From contig NZ_AP018288.1 in NCBI RefSeq assembly GCF_002368335.1, positions 1,641,355 to 1,705,354 of the forward strand: a stretch of 64,000 bases of DNA. Reading direction: 5' to 3'. Below the pieces are notes generated by a model. It searched no databases. It worked only from the letters and a program-made list of their open reading frames with translations, and was not told the origin of the DNA. Origin of the DNA: Nostoc sp. NIES-4103 (GTDB lineage: Bacteria > Cyanobacteriota > Cyanobacteriia > Cyanobacteriales > Nostocaceae). The translations under genes were made by a program, and so were the position numbers. Below are positions 35,444 through 44,299 of the stretch, in pieces (the first letter of the stretch is position 1; every line of letters starts with the position of its first letter).

Positions 35444-37837
35444 TCATGCGCTATAAAGTATTGCTTGTAAGTGCTTCACTGCTTCTTTGAGTTGCGAAAC
35501 TCCACCAAACCGTTGAGCAATTTCAGCTACATTTCCATATTTATCAAACTCGCGGTTAGCCTTAAATGTAGTGGGAATGTTAAACTCCTCAACTCCTTTC
35601 TCTGCATACTTGTCTAAAAGTATTTCTAAAATTGCCCTAGCATCCTCCCCATACTGCTCAAAAAAATCAGCCTTGCGACGACGTAACCTTTCAGCCCGTT
35701 GCTTGCAAGTCAGCACGGTCGCATCAAAGGCAATATGACATAGTAAATCAAAAGGGTCTGCTTCGGGAAGATTAGTAACTTGTTTTAACTCATCAAAATC
35801 AATTCCCCGGTCTGCCAACAACTCAATAATCTCTGAACGCTGTTCTGGATCTGCCCAGCGTTGCTGTATTTCTAGAGTGGAACGATACAGGATGCGGACT
35901 TGTTCTCTGGTGTAGTCGATTAATCGAGACAAGCGCAGTTGATTGTCTGGGTTTAAATCATAAATTCTTTCTTCAACAATTTCTTCGCTTCCCCCATCGG
36001 CGTAATATTTCCGAGGTGGTGCGTCATCATCATCTGGGAGTCCCCAAAATCCAGACTTGTCGTTATCATCTTCCAAATCTTCTGCTTCGTCTTCTAACTC
36101 TGTTGATTCCAGTTCCTCCTCATATTCAGAGAGAATTTCCCCCTGATCATCCATCTCTGATTCATTAATGAGGGCGGGTTCTCCGTCAAAATCTCTATCC
36201 TCAAATAATACTGTGCTGTTGGTGTAGTCGAGTATATTAAAAGACAGCTTCCCCCGTTCTTCTCGCACACGAGTTCCCCGTCCAATAATTTGCTTAAAAT
36301 CTGTCATTGATCGAATTACACGGGCAAGCACAACATTTTTACAGGTGGGAACATCTACCCCTGTTGTTAGTAACCTAGCAGTTACAGCAATAATAAGAGT
36401 TTCATTTAAGACATCCTTAAATTGGTAGAGATGTCCCTTACCCACATCACCAGCATCAGAGGTAATGCGAGTGATGTAGTTAGGATTTGTTCTGGTGATA
36501 TCGCTGTTGAGGTTGCGTAATTCCTTGATCATTGCCTTAACGTGCGGCTCATCCACACAAAAGACAATGGTTTTAGCATAGCGATCGCTACTTTTGAGAA
36601 AATCAGTAATATGTTGTGCGATCGCTTTTGTCCTGACTTCTCTAACCAATTTTCGCTCAAAGTCCGGTGTCAGATAAACTTCATTAGGAATAGTTCTCCC
36701 ATAACGGTCAATTTGTCCAGCAGTAGGTCGCCATCCTTCGCGATCAGAACGGGTAAGAACCCGATAAACTCGATAGGGAGCTAAGAAACCATCATCAATC
36801 CCTTGTTTTAGGGAGTATGTGTAAAGGGGATTGCCAAAGTAGCGATAGGTATCAACGTTATCATCCCGTAGTGGAGTCGCTGTCAGTCCCAACTGATATC
36901 CAGGTTCAAAATGTTCTAGAATTTGTCGCCAGTTACTCTCATCCCTAGCACTACCCCGGTGGCACTCATCAACAATAATCAAGTCAAAATAATCATGACT
37001 GTATTCCCTGTAAAGTCCAAAGCTATCTTCTCTATCCCCAATAGCTTGATAAATAGCAAAGTAAAGGTCACGTCCTTTTTTCGCTTCCCCCTGAATTTTG
37101 TGTATTTTCTGCTGATTAAAGGCAGAAAAATCTTTATTCATTGGATCATCTACCAAGACATTCCGGTCTGCCAGAAACAAAATTCTAGGCGAACGAGATT
37201 CTCCATAAGCGTTCCACTCTAAACTTGACAGTTTCCAAGCGATTTGGAAAGCAACTGTAGTTTTACCTGTTCCCGTCGCCAATGTCAGCAGTAGACGATT
37301 TTGACCTTTAAATATTGCCGCTAGTGCTGCATTAATGGCGTTCCGTTGATAATAACGCAGTGGTTTATCTGGCGTTGGGTAAAAGGGAGTTAGCAGTTTT
37401 TCGGCTATGTCCTCTCTAATTTGCTCTTTACCTTCCCCTGTTAACCGTTGCCAAAGTTGATCAGGACTGGGGAATGAGTCCATGACATCAGACTGCTTAC
37501 CCGTGATGAAGTCATACTCCACAATCCCTTCACCATTAGTAGAGTAAGCAAACTTCACATTGAGAATTTGGGCATAGGCGATCGCCTGTTCTAGTCCCTC
37601 ATCAGGAGTTTCATATTTCCTCTTTGCCTCTACTACTGCCAAGGGAAATTCGCCGTTATACAGTAGCAAATAATCAGCAAATTTACGTTTACCGCGAGGC
37701 TGACGCTTGTTTTTGGGGCGAATCTTGCCATCAGTGAAGTAATACTGCTCTGTATAATCGTGTGGTTCTTGCTCCCACCCCGCATCTCTTAATTTGGGTT
37801 CAACATACTTACGGCAGGTATTAGCTTCATTGCTCAT
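35444..37837 (-). CDS. hsdR: Type I restriction endonuclease HsdR
   Basis: 797 residues. The nuclease core near the N-terminus has ADYLLLYNGEFPLAVVEAKR (D...ExK). The helicase has Walker A LATGTGKTTVAFQ near 188, DECH in IIVDECHRGSA near 290, motif III LGLTATPLRDD near 318 and motif VI IGRGTRVREERGK near 525. An acidic insertion follows (EDEAEDLEDDNDKS). HsdR translocates DNA and cuts at a distance when HsdS meets an unmethylated site. It is first of the leftward group hsdR-unknown-hsdM-hsdS-fic. Confidence 0.93.
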   Translation of the reverse strand: MSNEANTCRKYVEPKLRDAGWEQEPHDYTEQYYFTDGKIRPKNKRQPRGKRKFADYLLLYNGEFPLAVVEAKRKYETPDEGLEQAIAYAQILNVKFAYSTNGEGIVEYDFITGKQSDVMDSFPSPDQLWQRLTGEGKEQIREDIAEKLLTPFYPTPDKPLRYYQRNAINAALAAIFKGQNRLLLTLATGTGKTTVAFQIAWKLSSLEWNAYGESRSPRILFLADRNVLVDDPMNKDFSAFNQQKIHKIQGEAKKGRDLYFAIYQAIGDREDSFGLYREYSHDYFDLIIVDECHRGSARDESNWRQILEHFEPGYQLGLTATPLRDDNVDTYRYFGNPLYTYSLKQGIDDGFLAPYRVYRVLTRSDREGWRPTAGQIDRYGRTIPNEVYLTPDFERKLVREVRTKAIAQHITDFLKSSDRYAKTIVFCVDEPHVKAMIKELRNLNSDITRTNPNYITRITSDAGDVGKGHLYQFKDVLNETLIIAVTARLLTTGVDVPTCKNVVLARVIRSMTDFKQIIGRGTRVREERGKLSFNILDYTNSTVLFEDRDFDGEPALINESEMDDQGEILSEYEEELESTELEDEAEDLEDDNDKSGFWGLPDDDDAPPRKYYADGGSEEIVEERIYDLNPDNQLRLSRLIDYTREQVRILYRSTLEIQQRWADPEQRSEIIELLADRGIDFDELKQVTNLPEADPFDLLCHIAFDATVLTCKQRAERLRRRKADFFEQYGEDARAILEILLDKYAEKGVEEFNIPTTFKANREFDKYGNVAEIAQRFGGVSQLKEAVKHLQAILYSA

Positions 37838-38028
37838 AGCTAGACAAGTTACCAGTTACTTTTATAACTTAGCAGCTAGTCACCTCTACGCACAAGCAAA
37901 TAACCTTATCTTTGTGATTGAGGATGCAAATCTTCTTAAGTAATGATCATCAGTCACACAATCAGCCGATTTATGGGAAGTGATCGCCTGATTCTCTACA
38001 CACATCGTGACTCATAATATTTTTAAAA

Positions 38029-38041
38029 TAGTCACGAATCG
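38029..38041. promoter_or_regulatory. Palindromic site upstream of the first paired HTH gene
   Basis: TAGTCACGAATC (38029-38040) is extended by GTGA into TCACGA-A-TCGTGA, a perfect 13-bp dyad. The same TAGTCACGAATC recurs inverted at 38378-38389, just after the first gene and before the second. A further ATCGTGACTCAT lies near 38004. These are likely binding sites of the two small proteins, by position. Confidence 0.55.
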
Positions 38042-38050
38042 TGAGTTTTA

Positions 38051-38368
38051 GTGTCTTTGAAAACAAAAAGGCTAATAGACAATAACCCCCAGACCAATGA
38101 ATATAGGATCGATGCGCTCAGTGACTTGCCTTTGGAGCCTTTGGAATATTGTCAACGATGGGTTGAAATGTCCCCTGATGAACGGGGATACAGAAAAGCC
38201 TGTATTGCATCTCTAGCTGAAGCAACAGGCTTAAGTGAAAGGACTATAGGGAATTGGGGTCAAAACTTTGAGAGGCGACCCAACTATGTAGTGCATATAT
38301 TACGCATGGCAGATATGCTTAACCAAATTAGAAAAATAGTCCTACCTCCTGATTATCCTCAAAAATAA
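38051..38368 (+). CDS. Small HTH-like protein, first of a paralogous pair
   Basis: 105 residues beginning with GTG 38051. LPLEPLEYCQRWVEMSPDE, then YRKACIASLAEATGLSERTI and NWGQNFERRPNYVVHILRMA, correspond almost position for position to the protein at 38510. The middle section is a helix-turn-helix (AEATGLSERTIGNWG). I do not recognise a named family; the conserved LPLEPxEYCxRWV opening is distinctive. A palindrome sits at its start and again behind it. Together with its paralogue it lies between hsdR (divergent) and the DUF262 gene, so regulation of these defence genes is plausible. Confidence 0.65.
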   Translation: MSLKTKRLIDNNPQTNEYRIDALSDLPLEPLEYCQRWVEMSPDERGYRKACIASLAEATGLSERTIGNWGQNFERRPNYVVHILRMADMLNQIRKIVLPPDYPQK

Positions 38369-38509
38369 TTTAGTCGTGATTCGTGACTAAAATACTTGTA
38401 ATGTGAGCCGATATTCCTTAACTTGAGTTGAGCAAGCAGAAAATATCTGAGCTAACCAGTTACTTTCACTAATTCTCTGCTTCCTTAATCTGATTCAGCA
38501 AAACAGAAG

Positions 38510-38824
38510 ATGCAGACTGGGAGCAACTCCCATCAGAATAATCATCGAATTGATATCCTCCGTCAGTTGCCCCTAGAACCGATGGAGTATTGTCGCCGTT
38601 GGGTTACTCAAGAACCAGGTCGCAATTATCGCAAAGCCTGCATCAATGCGATCGCCCAAGTTACAGGTACTAGCCCAAAAACTGTTAAAGACTGGGGGAC
38701 TGACTTTCGCCGACGACCTAAATACGTTACTCGCATATTAAGGCAAGCAGACTTAATCAACCAATTTAGACAGCTTGTTGCCAAAGGAATTGCGACTTTA
38801 CCTCCAGACTTTCCTCAAGAATAA
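38510..38824 (+). CDS. Small HTH-like protein, second of a paralogous pair
   Basis: 104 residues; about half identical to the protein at 38051: LPLEPMEYCRRWVTQEPG, YRKACINAIAQVTGTSPKTV, RRPKYVTRILRQADLINQF, ending LPPDFPQE. It has the same helix-turn-helix layout. It starts at ATG 38510 after a 140-bp gap that contains the inverted operator-like sequence. A hairpin follows 40 bp after the stop. The pair probably arose by tandem duplication. Confidence 0.65.
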   Translation: MQTGSNSHQNNHRIDILRQLPLEPMEYCRRWVTQEPGRNYRKACINAIAQVTGTSPKTVKDWGTDFRRRPKYVTRILRQADLINQFRQLVAKGIATLPPDFPQE

Positions 38825-38863
38825 GCAAAAGCGATCGCTACTCACGACCAATTGCCCCAAAAA

Positions 38864-38886
38864 CCCCTTGTATTAACAACAAGGGG
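38864..38886 (+). terminator. Hairpin after the paired HTH genes
   Basis: CCCCTTGT (38864-38871) pairs perfectly with ACAAGGGG (38879-38886) over a 7-nt loop. No strong T-run follows, so it may be a terminator or only an RNA-stabilising structure. Confidence 0.5.
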
Positions 38887-38942
38887 AATCTTAGGCTGAG
38901 GTACATAGGTACTAACTATGACGAGCAGTCGCATCTTTCTTG

Positions 38943-40817
38943 ATGACAAAAATGGCAGAACACCAAATGAACTCAATCTCTACCTTTGACATCACTAAGT
39001 ATTTTCTCCTTGATGTCCTGAAAGATATTAAAACTGGACGCATCCAACTTCCAGATTTTCAAAGAGATTGGGTTTGGGATGATACCCATGTGCGTCGTTT
39101 AATTGCCAGCGTATCTCTTGCTTATCCCATTGGTGCAGTCATGATGCTTCAACAAAGCATTCAAAGCCGACAATTCAAACCCCGTTTAGTTGATGGGGTA
39201 TTAAAACCAGAAAATCATACGCCAAACTTATTAATCCTTGATGGACAGCAACGCCTGACAACCATGTTTATGGTGTTCCTCTCTGAGCAACCTGTCATCA
39301 TCAAAGACCAGAAAAGCCAAAAAATGATTAAAAAGTGGTACTACCTGGATATTGAAAAATGCCTTAACCCAGAATACGATCGCCGTAATGCGATCATTGC
39401 CTTACCTGAATGCAAAATAGCACGAACCTTTACGGGTGGTTTGATTGACTGTTCCGCACCAGAAAAAGAATATCAGGCACTATTGTTTCCTTTATCCAAA
39501 GTCTTCTGTTTTTCTGAATGGCGGAGTAAATTTTCTAAGTACTGGCAATACGATCCTCAAAAGCTGCAACTAATTGACACCCTAGAACTCGAAGTTCTCA
39601 AAAAATTTGAGCATTATCAAATACCCGTTATCCAACTGCGTGACTCTTTACCAAAAGAAGCCGTTTGCCAAGTATTTGAAGATACAAACACTGCTGGATG
39701 TGACCTCAATTACTTCGATTTAATGAGTTCCAGCTATTGCACTGCTGACTTCAGTTTGAGAGATGATTGGAAACAGCGCGAAAATAGTTTCCAACCCTTA
39801 AAAGTATTGCGTAAGCTCCGCAGCACAGATTTTGTACAAGCAGTTACGCTGATGGCTGGTTATGCCAAGAGGATAGAAGCCATCAAAAAAGGTTGGAATA
39901 TCGATAAATTACCAGGTGTTAATTGCGATCGCGCTGAAGTTCTCAAACTCACCAAAGAAGAATATCAAAAATGGGCTGATCCAATTTCCAGGGGTTTTGA
40001 AGAATCTGCTCGTTTCCTTCACAGCCAAAAAATCTTTGATGCAGACGATTTAGCTTACCCCATTCAATTAGTTATTCTGAGTACCATTTTTACCATTCTC
40101 GGAGAGCGTTCCCGTTCTCTGCAAGTACGTTCTATGCTGGAACGCTGGTTATGGTGTGGGATGTTTGGTGAAGTATATACACGTTGGTATGAGGCACGAG
40201 CCGGGCGAGACGTGATAGAAGTACCAGATTGGTTAGCAGGTGGCGCACTGCCGCTTACCATTGTGCAAGCAGATTTTTCTTTTGATAGATTGATTAGCGT
40301 TAGAAAACGTTACGGTGCAGTCTATCAAGGTTTAGCGGCTTTACTACGACGTGAGGGGGCAATTGATTGGTGTACTGGGGAAGAAATCAATGATGTAATT
40401 TATTTTGAAGAACAGATAGATTCGCACCATATCTTCCCTGTGGCATGGTGTCGCAAAAAAGGTATTGACCCCAAAAAGTATAACTGCTTGATTAACCGTA
40501 CACCTTTAAGTGCCAAAACGAACAAGAAGATTGGGAGTAAAGCACCTTCCCTTTATTTAGAGGAGTTTGAACTTTCTGGGACATCAGCCAAAAGACTTGA
40601 TGAAATACTGCGATCGCACGCTATATCCCCAAAAACTTTGCGAAGAGATGACTTTGAAGCCTTTTTCCAGATGCGGGCAAACAATTTACTGACGCTAATT
40701 GGCAAGGCTATGGGCAAGAGTTTAAGTTTTGAATCCTCAGAGGATTTTGTTCGAGATTGTCATAACGGGAATGGCAGAGAGTACAACTTGCATCCCGAAA
40801 TTATCACTAACTATTGA
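38943..40817 (+). CDS. DUF262/HNH protein (GmrSD-like)
   Basis: About 624 residues from ATG 38943; TTG 38940 would add one. The DUF262 ParB-like domain has IQLPDFQRDWVWDDTHVRRL near residue 35 and ILDGQQRLTTMFM near 100. The C-terminal HNH domain has IDSHHIFPVAWCRKKGID, then NCLINRTPLSAKTNKKIG. These are the two halves of GmrSD-type modification-dependent enzymes, fused here in one chain. Such proteins cleave modified phage DNA in type IV systems, powered by nucleotides. It is the last cargo gene before the cas12k region and points towards it. Confidence 0.85.
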   Translation: MTKMAEHQMNSISTFDITKYFLLDVLKDIKTGRIQLPDFQRDWVWDDTHVRRLIASVSLAYPIGAVMMLQQSIQSRQFKPRLVDGVLKPENHTPNLLILDGQQRLTTMFMVFLSEQPVIIKDQKSQKMIKKWYYLDIEKCLNPEYDRRNAIIALPECKIARTFTGGLIDCSAPEKEYQALLFPLSKVFCFSEWRSKFSKYWQYDPQKLQLIDTLELEVLKKFEHYQIPVIQLRDSLPKEAVCQVFEDTNTAGCDLNYFDLMSSSYCTADFSLRDDWKQRENSFQPLKVLRKLRSTDFVQAVTLMAGYAKRIEAIKKGWNIDKLPGVNCDRAEVLKLTKEEYQKWADPISRGFEESARFLHSQKIFDADDLAYPIQLVILSTIFTILGERSRSLQVRSMLERWLWCGMFGEVYTRWYEARAGRDVIEVPDWLAGGALPLTIVQADFSFDRLISVRKRYGAVYQGLAALLRREGAIDWCTGEEINDVIYFEEQIDSHHIFPVAWCRKKGIDPKKYNCLINRTPLSAKTNKKIGSKAPSLYLEEFELSGTSAKRLDEILRSHAISPKTLRRDDFEAFFQMRANNLLTLIGKAMGKSLSFESSEDFVRDCHNGNGREYNLHPEIITNY

Positions 40818-40890
40818 GTCATCAGTCCCAGAATAGCCTACTTTACGCCCTCTCTAGTGGAGTTTGTGACCAACATATTTCTCAACTCTC

Positions 40891-41052
40891 CTAACTTTGT
40901 TTGTCTGAGGATTCTTTCTTTTTTAACCAATCTCTAATTGCCTCCTCTAAAGCCGCAGTCTGCGTTACTTCCAGACGCGCACAGGCGATTTCAAACGCGA
41001 TTTTTAAGTCTTTAGGGAGTCTTCCCCGAACTTCTCTAGTTTCTTCTGCCAT
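40891..41052 (-). CDS. Small RHH regulator divergent from cas12k-2
   Basis: 53 residues from ATG 41052: MAEETREVRGRLPKDLKIAF, EIACARLEVTQTAALEEAIR, DWLKKKESS. One strand (REVRGRLP) followed by two helices gives the ribbon-helix-helix fold. Size, orientation and position correspond to the RHH gene of CAST-1 but the sequence is of another subgroup. The cas12k promoter across the 163-bp gap is covered by four 8-bp direct repeats, the arrangement used by omega-type RHH repressors. Repression of cas12k is inferred. Confidence 0.8.
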   Translation of the reverse strand: MAEETREVRGRLPKDLKIAFEIACARLEVTQTAALEEAIRDWLKKKESSDKQS

Positions 41053-41120
41053 CCTAACCTAATTTGAAGTCAAAGTTTGCGGCTTTCATTTTTACACAGC
41101 CTCTGAGTAAAAAAACATTT

Positions 41121-41154
41121 GCGCTATTGCGTTATTGCGCTATTGCGGTATAAT
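41121..41154 (+). promoter_or_regulatory. cas12k-2 promoter covered by four 8-bp direct repeats
   Basis: -35 TTGCGT (41127-41132) and -10 TATAAT (41149-41154) are 16 bp apart. GCGCTATT, GCGTTATT, GCGCTATT and GCGGTATA follow head to tail at 41121-41152, covering both elements. Direct repeats of 7-8 bp are bound by chains of RHH dimers. The adjacent RHH gene is the obvious candidate. Confidence 0.75.
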
Positions 41155-41215
41155 ACAAAGGCAAAAACAGCAAAAACATTGTCAGTTTCATCGAATCTAC
41201 AGAACTGAGGACACC

Positions 41216-43123
41216 ATGAGCGTTATTACAATTCAATGTCGCTTGGTTGCAGAAGAAGAAACCCTCAGCCAACTGTGGGAACTGATGGCTGACAAAAATA
41301 CACCACTGATCAATGAATTATTGGCACAGGTAGGAAAACACCCAGACTTTGAAACTTGGCTAGAACAAGGCAAAATACCTACTGAATTACTCAAAACACT
41401 TGTTAATTCGCTCAAAACTCAAGAGCGTTTTGCTGGTCAACCAGGACGCTTTTACACCTCAGCGATCGCTATAGTAGATTATGTATATAAATCCTGGTTC
41501 GCCTTACAGAAACGAAGAAAGCACCAAATAGAAGGGAAAGAACGTTGGCTCACAATCCTCAAAAGTGATCAACAACTTGAACAAGAAAGTCAATGTAGCT
41601 TAAACGTAATTCGTACTAAAGCCATTGAAATTCTTTCCCAATTTACCCCCCAGTCCGACCAGAATAAAAACCAGAGAAAGAGCAAAAAAACTAAAAAATC
41701 TGCCAAGTTACATAAATCTTCACTTTTTCAAATTCTTTTAAACACTTACGAACAAACACAAGACCCCCTGACTCGTTGCGCTGTCGCATATCTACTAAAA
41801 AATAACTGTCAAATTAGTGAACTTCACGAAGACCCAGAAAAATTTACTAGAAATAGACGTAAAAAGGAAATTGAAATTGAGCGATTAAAAGACCAACTTC
41901 AAGGTCGGCTACCTAAAGGTAGAGATTTAACAGGGGAAGAGTGGTTAGAAACTTTAGAAATTGCTACAGATAATGTACCTCAAAATGAAAATGAGGCAAA
42001 AGCTTGGCAAGCAGCACTTTTAAGAAAATCTGCTGAGGTTCCCTTTCCAGTAGCTTACGAATCTAACGAAGATATGACATGGTTAAAAAATGATAAAGGT
42101 CGTCTCTTTGTTCGGTTCAATGGCTTGGGAAAACTTACCTTTGAAATTTACTGCGATAAGCGCCATTTGCACTACTTTCAACGCTTCCTAGAGGATCAAG
42201 AAATTAAACGCAATAGTAAAAACCAATACTCAAGCAGTTTGTTTACTCTGCGTTCAGGAAGGCTTGCTTGGTTGCCAGGAGAAGAAAAAGGTGAGCCTTG
42301 GAAAGTCAATCAACTGCATCTTTACTGTGCTTTAGATACTCGGATGTGGACTACCGAAGGAACTCAAAAGGTTATTAATGAGAAAAGCATAAAAATAACC
42401 GAAACTTTAACAAAAGCGAAACAGAAAGAAGACCTCAATGATAAACAGCAAGCCTTTATCACTCGTCAGCAATCTACGCTAGATCGAATTCACAACCCTT
42501 TCCCTCGTCCCAGCAAACCTAATTATCAAGGACAACCCTCAATCCTAGTTGGCGTTAGTTTTGGTCTAGAAAAGCCAGTAACAGTAGCGGTGGTAGATGT
42601 TGTTAAAAATGAAGTTCTAGCTTATCGCAGTGTTAAACAACTACTTGGTAAAAACTACAATCTTCTCAATCGCCAGCGACAACAACAGCAACGCCTATCT
42701 CACGAGCGTCACAAAGCTCAAAAACAGAATGCACCTAACTCCTTTGGTGAATCAGAGTTAGGGCAATATGTGGATAGATTATTGGCTGATGCAATTGTGG
42801 CGATCGCCAAAAGCTATCAAGCAGGCGGCATAGTTATCCCAAAACTCCACGATATGCGTGAGCAAATCAGTAGTGAAATCCAATCCAGAGCAGAGAATAA
42901 ATGTCCTGGGTACAAGGAAGCTCAACAAAAATACGCCAAAGAATACCGTATGAGCGTTCATCGCTGGAGTTATGGCCGATTAATTGATAGTATTAAATCT
43001 CAAGCAGCAAAAGTCGGAATTTCTACTGAAATCGGTACACAGCCAATCAGAGGCAGTCCACAAGAAAAAGCGCGAGATTTAGCCGTCTTTACTTACCAAG
43101 AACGTCAAGCCGCTTTAATTTAA
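41216..43123 (+). CDS. cas12k: Cas12k effector of CAST-2
   Basis: 635 residues from ATG 41216 (MSVITIQCRLVAEEETL). The in-frame ATG at 41135 would place 27 unrelated residues in front and lies inside the promoter region, so I reject it. The protein closely follows the Scytonema Cas12k as I know it: LWELMADKNTPLINELL, GQPGRFYTSAIAIVDYVYKSW, GLFVRFNGLG-type mid-region, KGEPWKVNQLHLYC. The RuvC-I region ILVGVSFGLEKPVTVAVVD lacks the catalytic Asp, so it is nuclease-dead. GESELGQYVDRLLADAIVAI and HRWSYGRLIDSIKSQA complete the C-terminus. It forms the target complex with tracrRNA and crRNA. Confidence 0.96.
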   Translation: MSVITIQCRLVAEEETLSQLWELMADKNTPLINELLAQVGKHPDFETWLEQGKIPTELLKTLVNSLKTQERFAGQPGRFYTSAIAIVDYVYKSWFALQKRRKHQIEGKERWLTILKSDQQLEQESQCSLNVIRTKAIEILSQFTPQSDQNKNQRKSKKTKKSAKLHKSSLFQILLNTYEQTQDPLTRCAVAYLLKNNCQISELHEDPEKFTRNRRKKEIEIERLKDQLQGRLPKGRDLTGEEWLETLEIATDNVPQNENEAKAWQAALLRKSAEVPFPVAYESNEDMTWLKNDKGRLFVRFNGLGKLTFEIYCDKRHLHYFQRFLEDQEIKRNSKNQYSSSLFTLRSGRLAWLPGEEKGEPWKVNQLHLYCALDTRMWTTEGTQKVINEKSIKITETLTKAKQKEDLNDKQQAFITRQQSTLDRIHNPFPRPSKPNYQGQPSILVGVSFGLEKPVTVAVVDVVKNEVLAYRSVKQLLGKNYNLLNRQRQQQQRLSHERHKAQKQNAPNSFGESELGQYVDRLLADAIVAIAKSYQAGGIVIPKLHDMREQISSEIQSRAENKCPGYKEAQQKYAKEYRMSVHRWSYGRLIDSIKSQAAKVGISTEIGTQPIRGSPQEKARDLAVFTYQERQAALI

Positions 43124-43161
43124 CTCACTAATCCGAACCTTGAAAATATAATATTTTTATA

Positions 43162-43432
43162 ACAGCGCCGCAGTTCATGCTCTTTTGAGCCAATGTACTG
43201 TGAAAAATCTGGGTTAGTTTGGCGGTTGTCAGACCGTCATGCTTTCTGACCCTGGTAGCTGCCCGCTTCTGATGCTGCCATCTTTAGAATTCTATAGATG
43301 GGATAGGTGCGCTCCCAGCAATAGGAAGTAGGCTTTTAGCTGTAGCCGTTATTTATGACGGTGTGGACTACCACAGTGGTGGCTACTGAATCACCCCCTT
43401 CGTCGGGGGAACCCTCCCAAATATTTTTTTGG
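43162..43432 (+). ncRNA. tracrRNA of CAST-2
   Basis: It matches the known V-K tracrRNA layout: ACAGCGCCGCAGTTCATGCT at the start, CTTTCTGACCCTGGTAGCTG, GGTGCGCTCCCAGCAATAGG, GTGGCTACTGAATCACCCCC, a CCCCCTTCGTCGGGGG hairpin and the anti-repeat AACCCTCCC (43410-43418). The anti-repeat pairs with GGTGGGTT of array repeats with one T-T mismatch, and with GGAGGGTT of the homing repeat without mismatch. Ends are approximate. Confidence 0.9.
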
Positions 43433-43617
43433 CGAATCAAAGCGGGGTCAAAAACCCTGGAGACTTGCCAAACTCTGAAAACCCTTGTCATGTATTGAAT
43501 TAAGAAATTAGTGTGTCAACTGATTTATTTTTTTCATTGTCATCAAAACCAGCTTTTTAACAGACTTGTCAAATAGACATCTGAAACGCTTGTATAACAA
43601 GGGCCTAAGCGGGAACA

Positions 43618-44140
43618 GTTTCAACAACCATCCCGGCTAGGGGTGGGTTGAAAGAGTCGGCAATGTCAAATAAGGAATTTTCTGCGTAGTTTCAACAACC
43701 ATCCCGGCTAGGGGTGGGTTGAAAGATGAAAGAATACGACCGTTTTGAGTGCCGGACGCTGGTTTCAACAACCATCCCGGCTAGGGGTGGGTTGAAAGAG
43801 CAAGGGGGCGGCGTAATCCCGCCAACCTATGAGTTTCAACAACCATCTCGGCTAGGGGTGGGTTGAAAGTGTGCGTAATAGATAGAGAATATTCAAAATC
43901 ATTGGGTTTCAACAACCATCCCGGCTAGGGGTGGGTTGAAAGATTATACTTTCAAATTTCAGGTGATACTATGTCAGAGTTTCAACAACCATCCCGGCTA
44001 GGGGTGGGTTGAAAGTCGATTCGATGCTTGCCTTTGTCAGCCCTTGTCGTGGGTTTCAACAACCATCCCGGCTAGGGGTGGGTTGAAAGACTCTTCGTTA
44101 ACAAGCTGATGCTTTGGTTTCAACAACCATTTAAGCTAAG
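43618..44140 (+). CRISPR. CAST-2 CRISPR array: seven full repeats, one degenerate
   Basis: 37-bp repeats, GTTTCAACAACCATCCCGGC + TAGGGGTGGGTTGAAAG, start at 43618, 43689, 43762, 43833 (one C-to-T change), 43906, 43979 and 44053. A truncated eighth starts at 44117 (GTTTCAACAACCATTTAAGC). Spacers are 34, 36, 34, 36, 36, 37 and 27 bp. The last spacer is short. No acquisition genes are present. Spacer targets could not be determined. Confidence 0.97.
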
Positions 44141-44209
44141 CAGGTGTTGCAAAAATAAGTATATAGAGACTATTTACTTGCACTAACTAGGCTTTAGAAT
44201 TGTTGAAGG

Positions 44210-44262
44210 GTATAACTGAGTTATTAGGAGGGTTGAAAGGAGCGCTGCGATCGAACAAAAAT
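44210..44262 (+). ncRNA. Delocalised homing crRNA of CAST-2 (targets tRNA-Ala)
   Basis: A diverged repeat, TTATTAGGAGGGTTGAAAG (44221-44239), is followed by GAGCGCTGCGATCGAAC (44240-44256). It matches tRNA-Ala at 44461-44477 in 16 of 17 positions; the mismatch is at position 15 from the PAM side. The PAM in the tRNA gene is GTA. The site is separated from the array by about 80 bp, as for other V-K homing guides. It shares TTATTAGG-G and the first 14 spacer bases with the CAST-1 homing crRNA. Confidence 0.88.
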
Positions 44263-44299
44263 CAAAGTCAGTGGTTAAGCATAATCAACAATTCAATGA

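Noticed and set aside
41135..41215. Upstream start for cas12k-2
   Set aside because: It would place coding sequence over the -10 box and 8-bp repeats, and the extra 27 residues have no match in the other Cas12k; ATG 41216 gives the family-typical MSVITIQ start.
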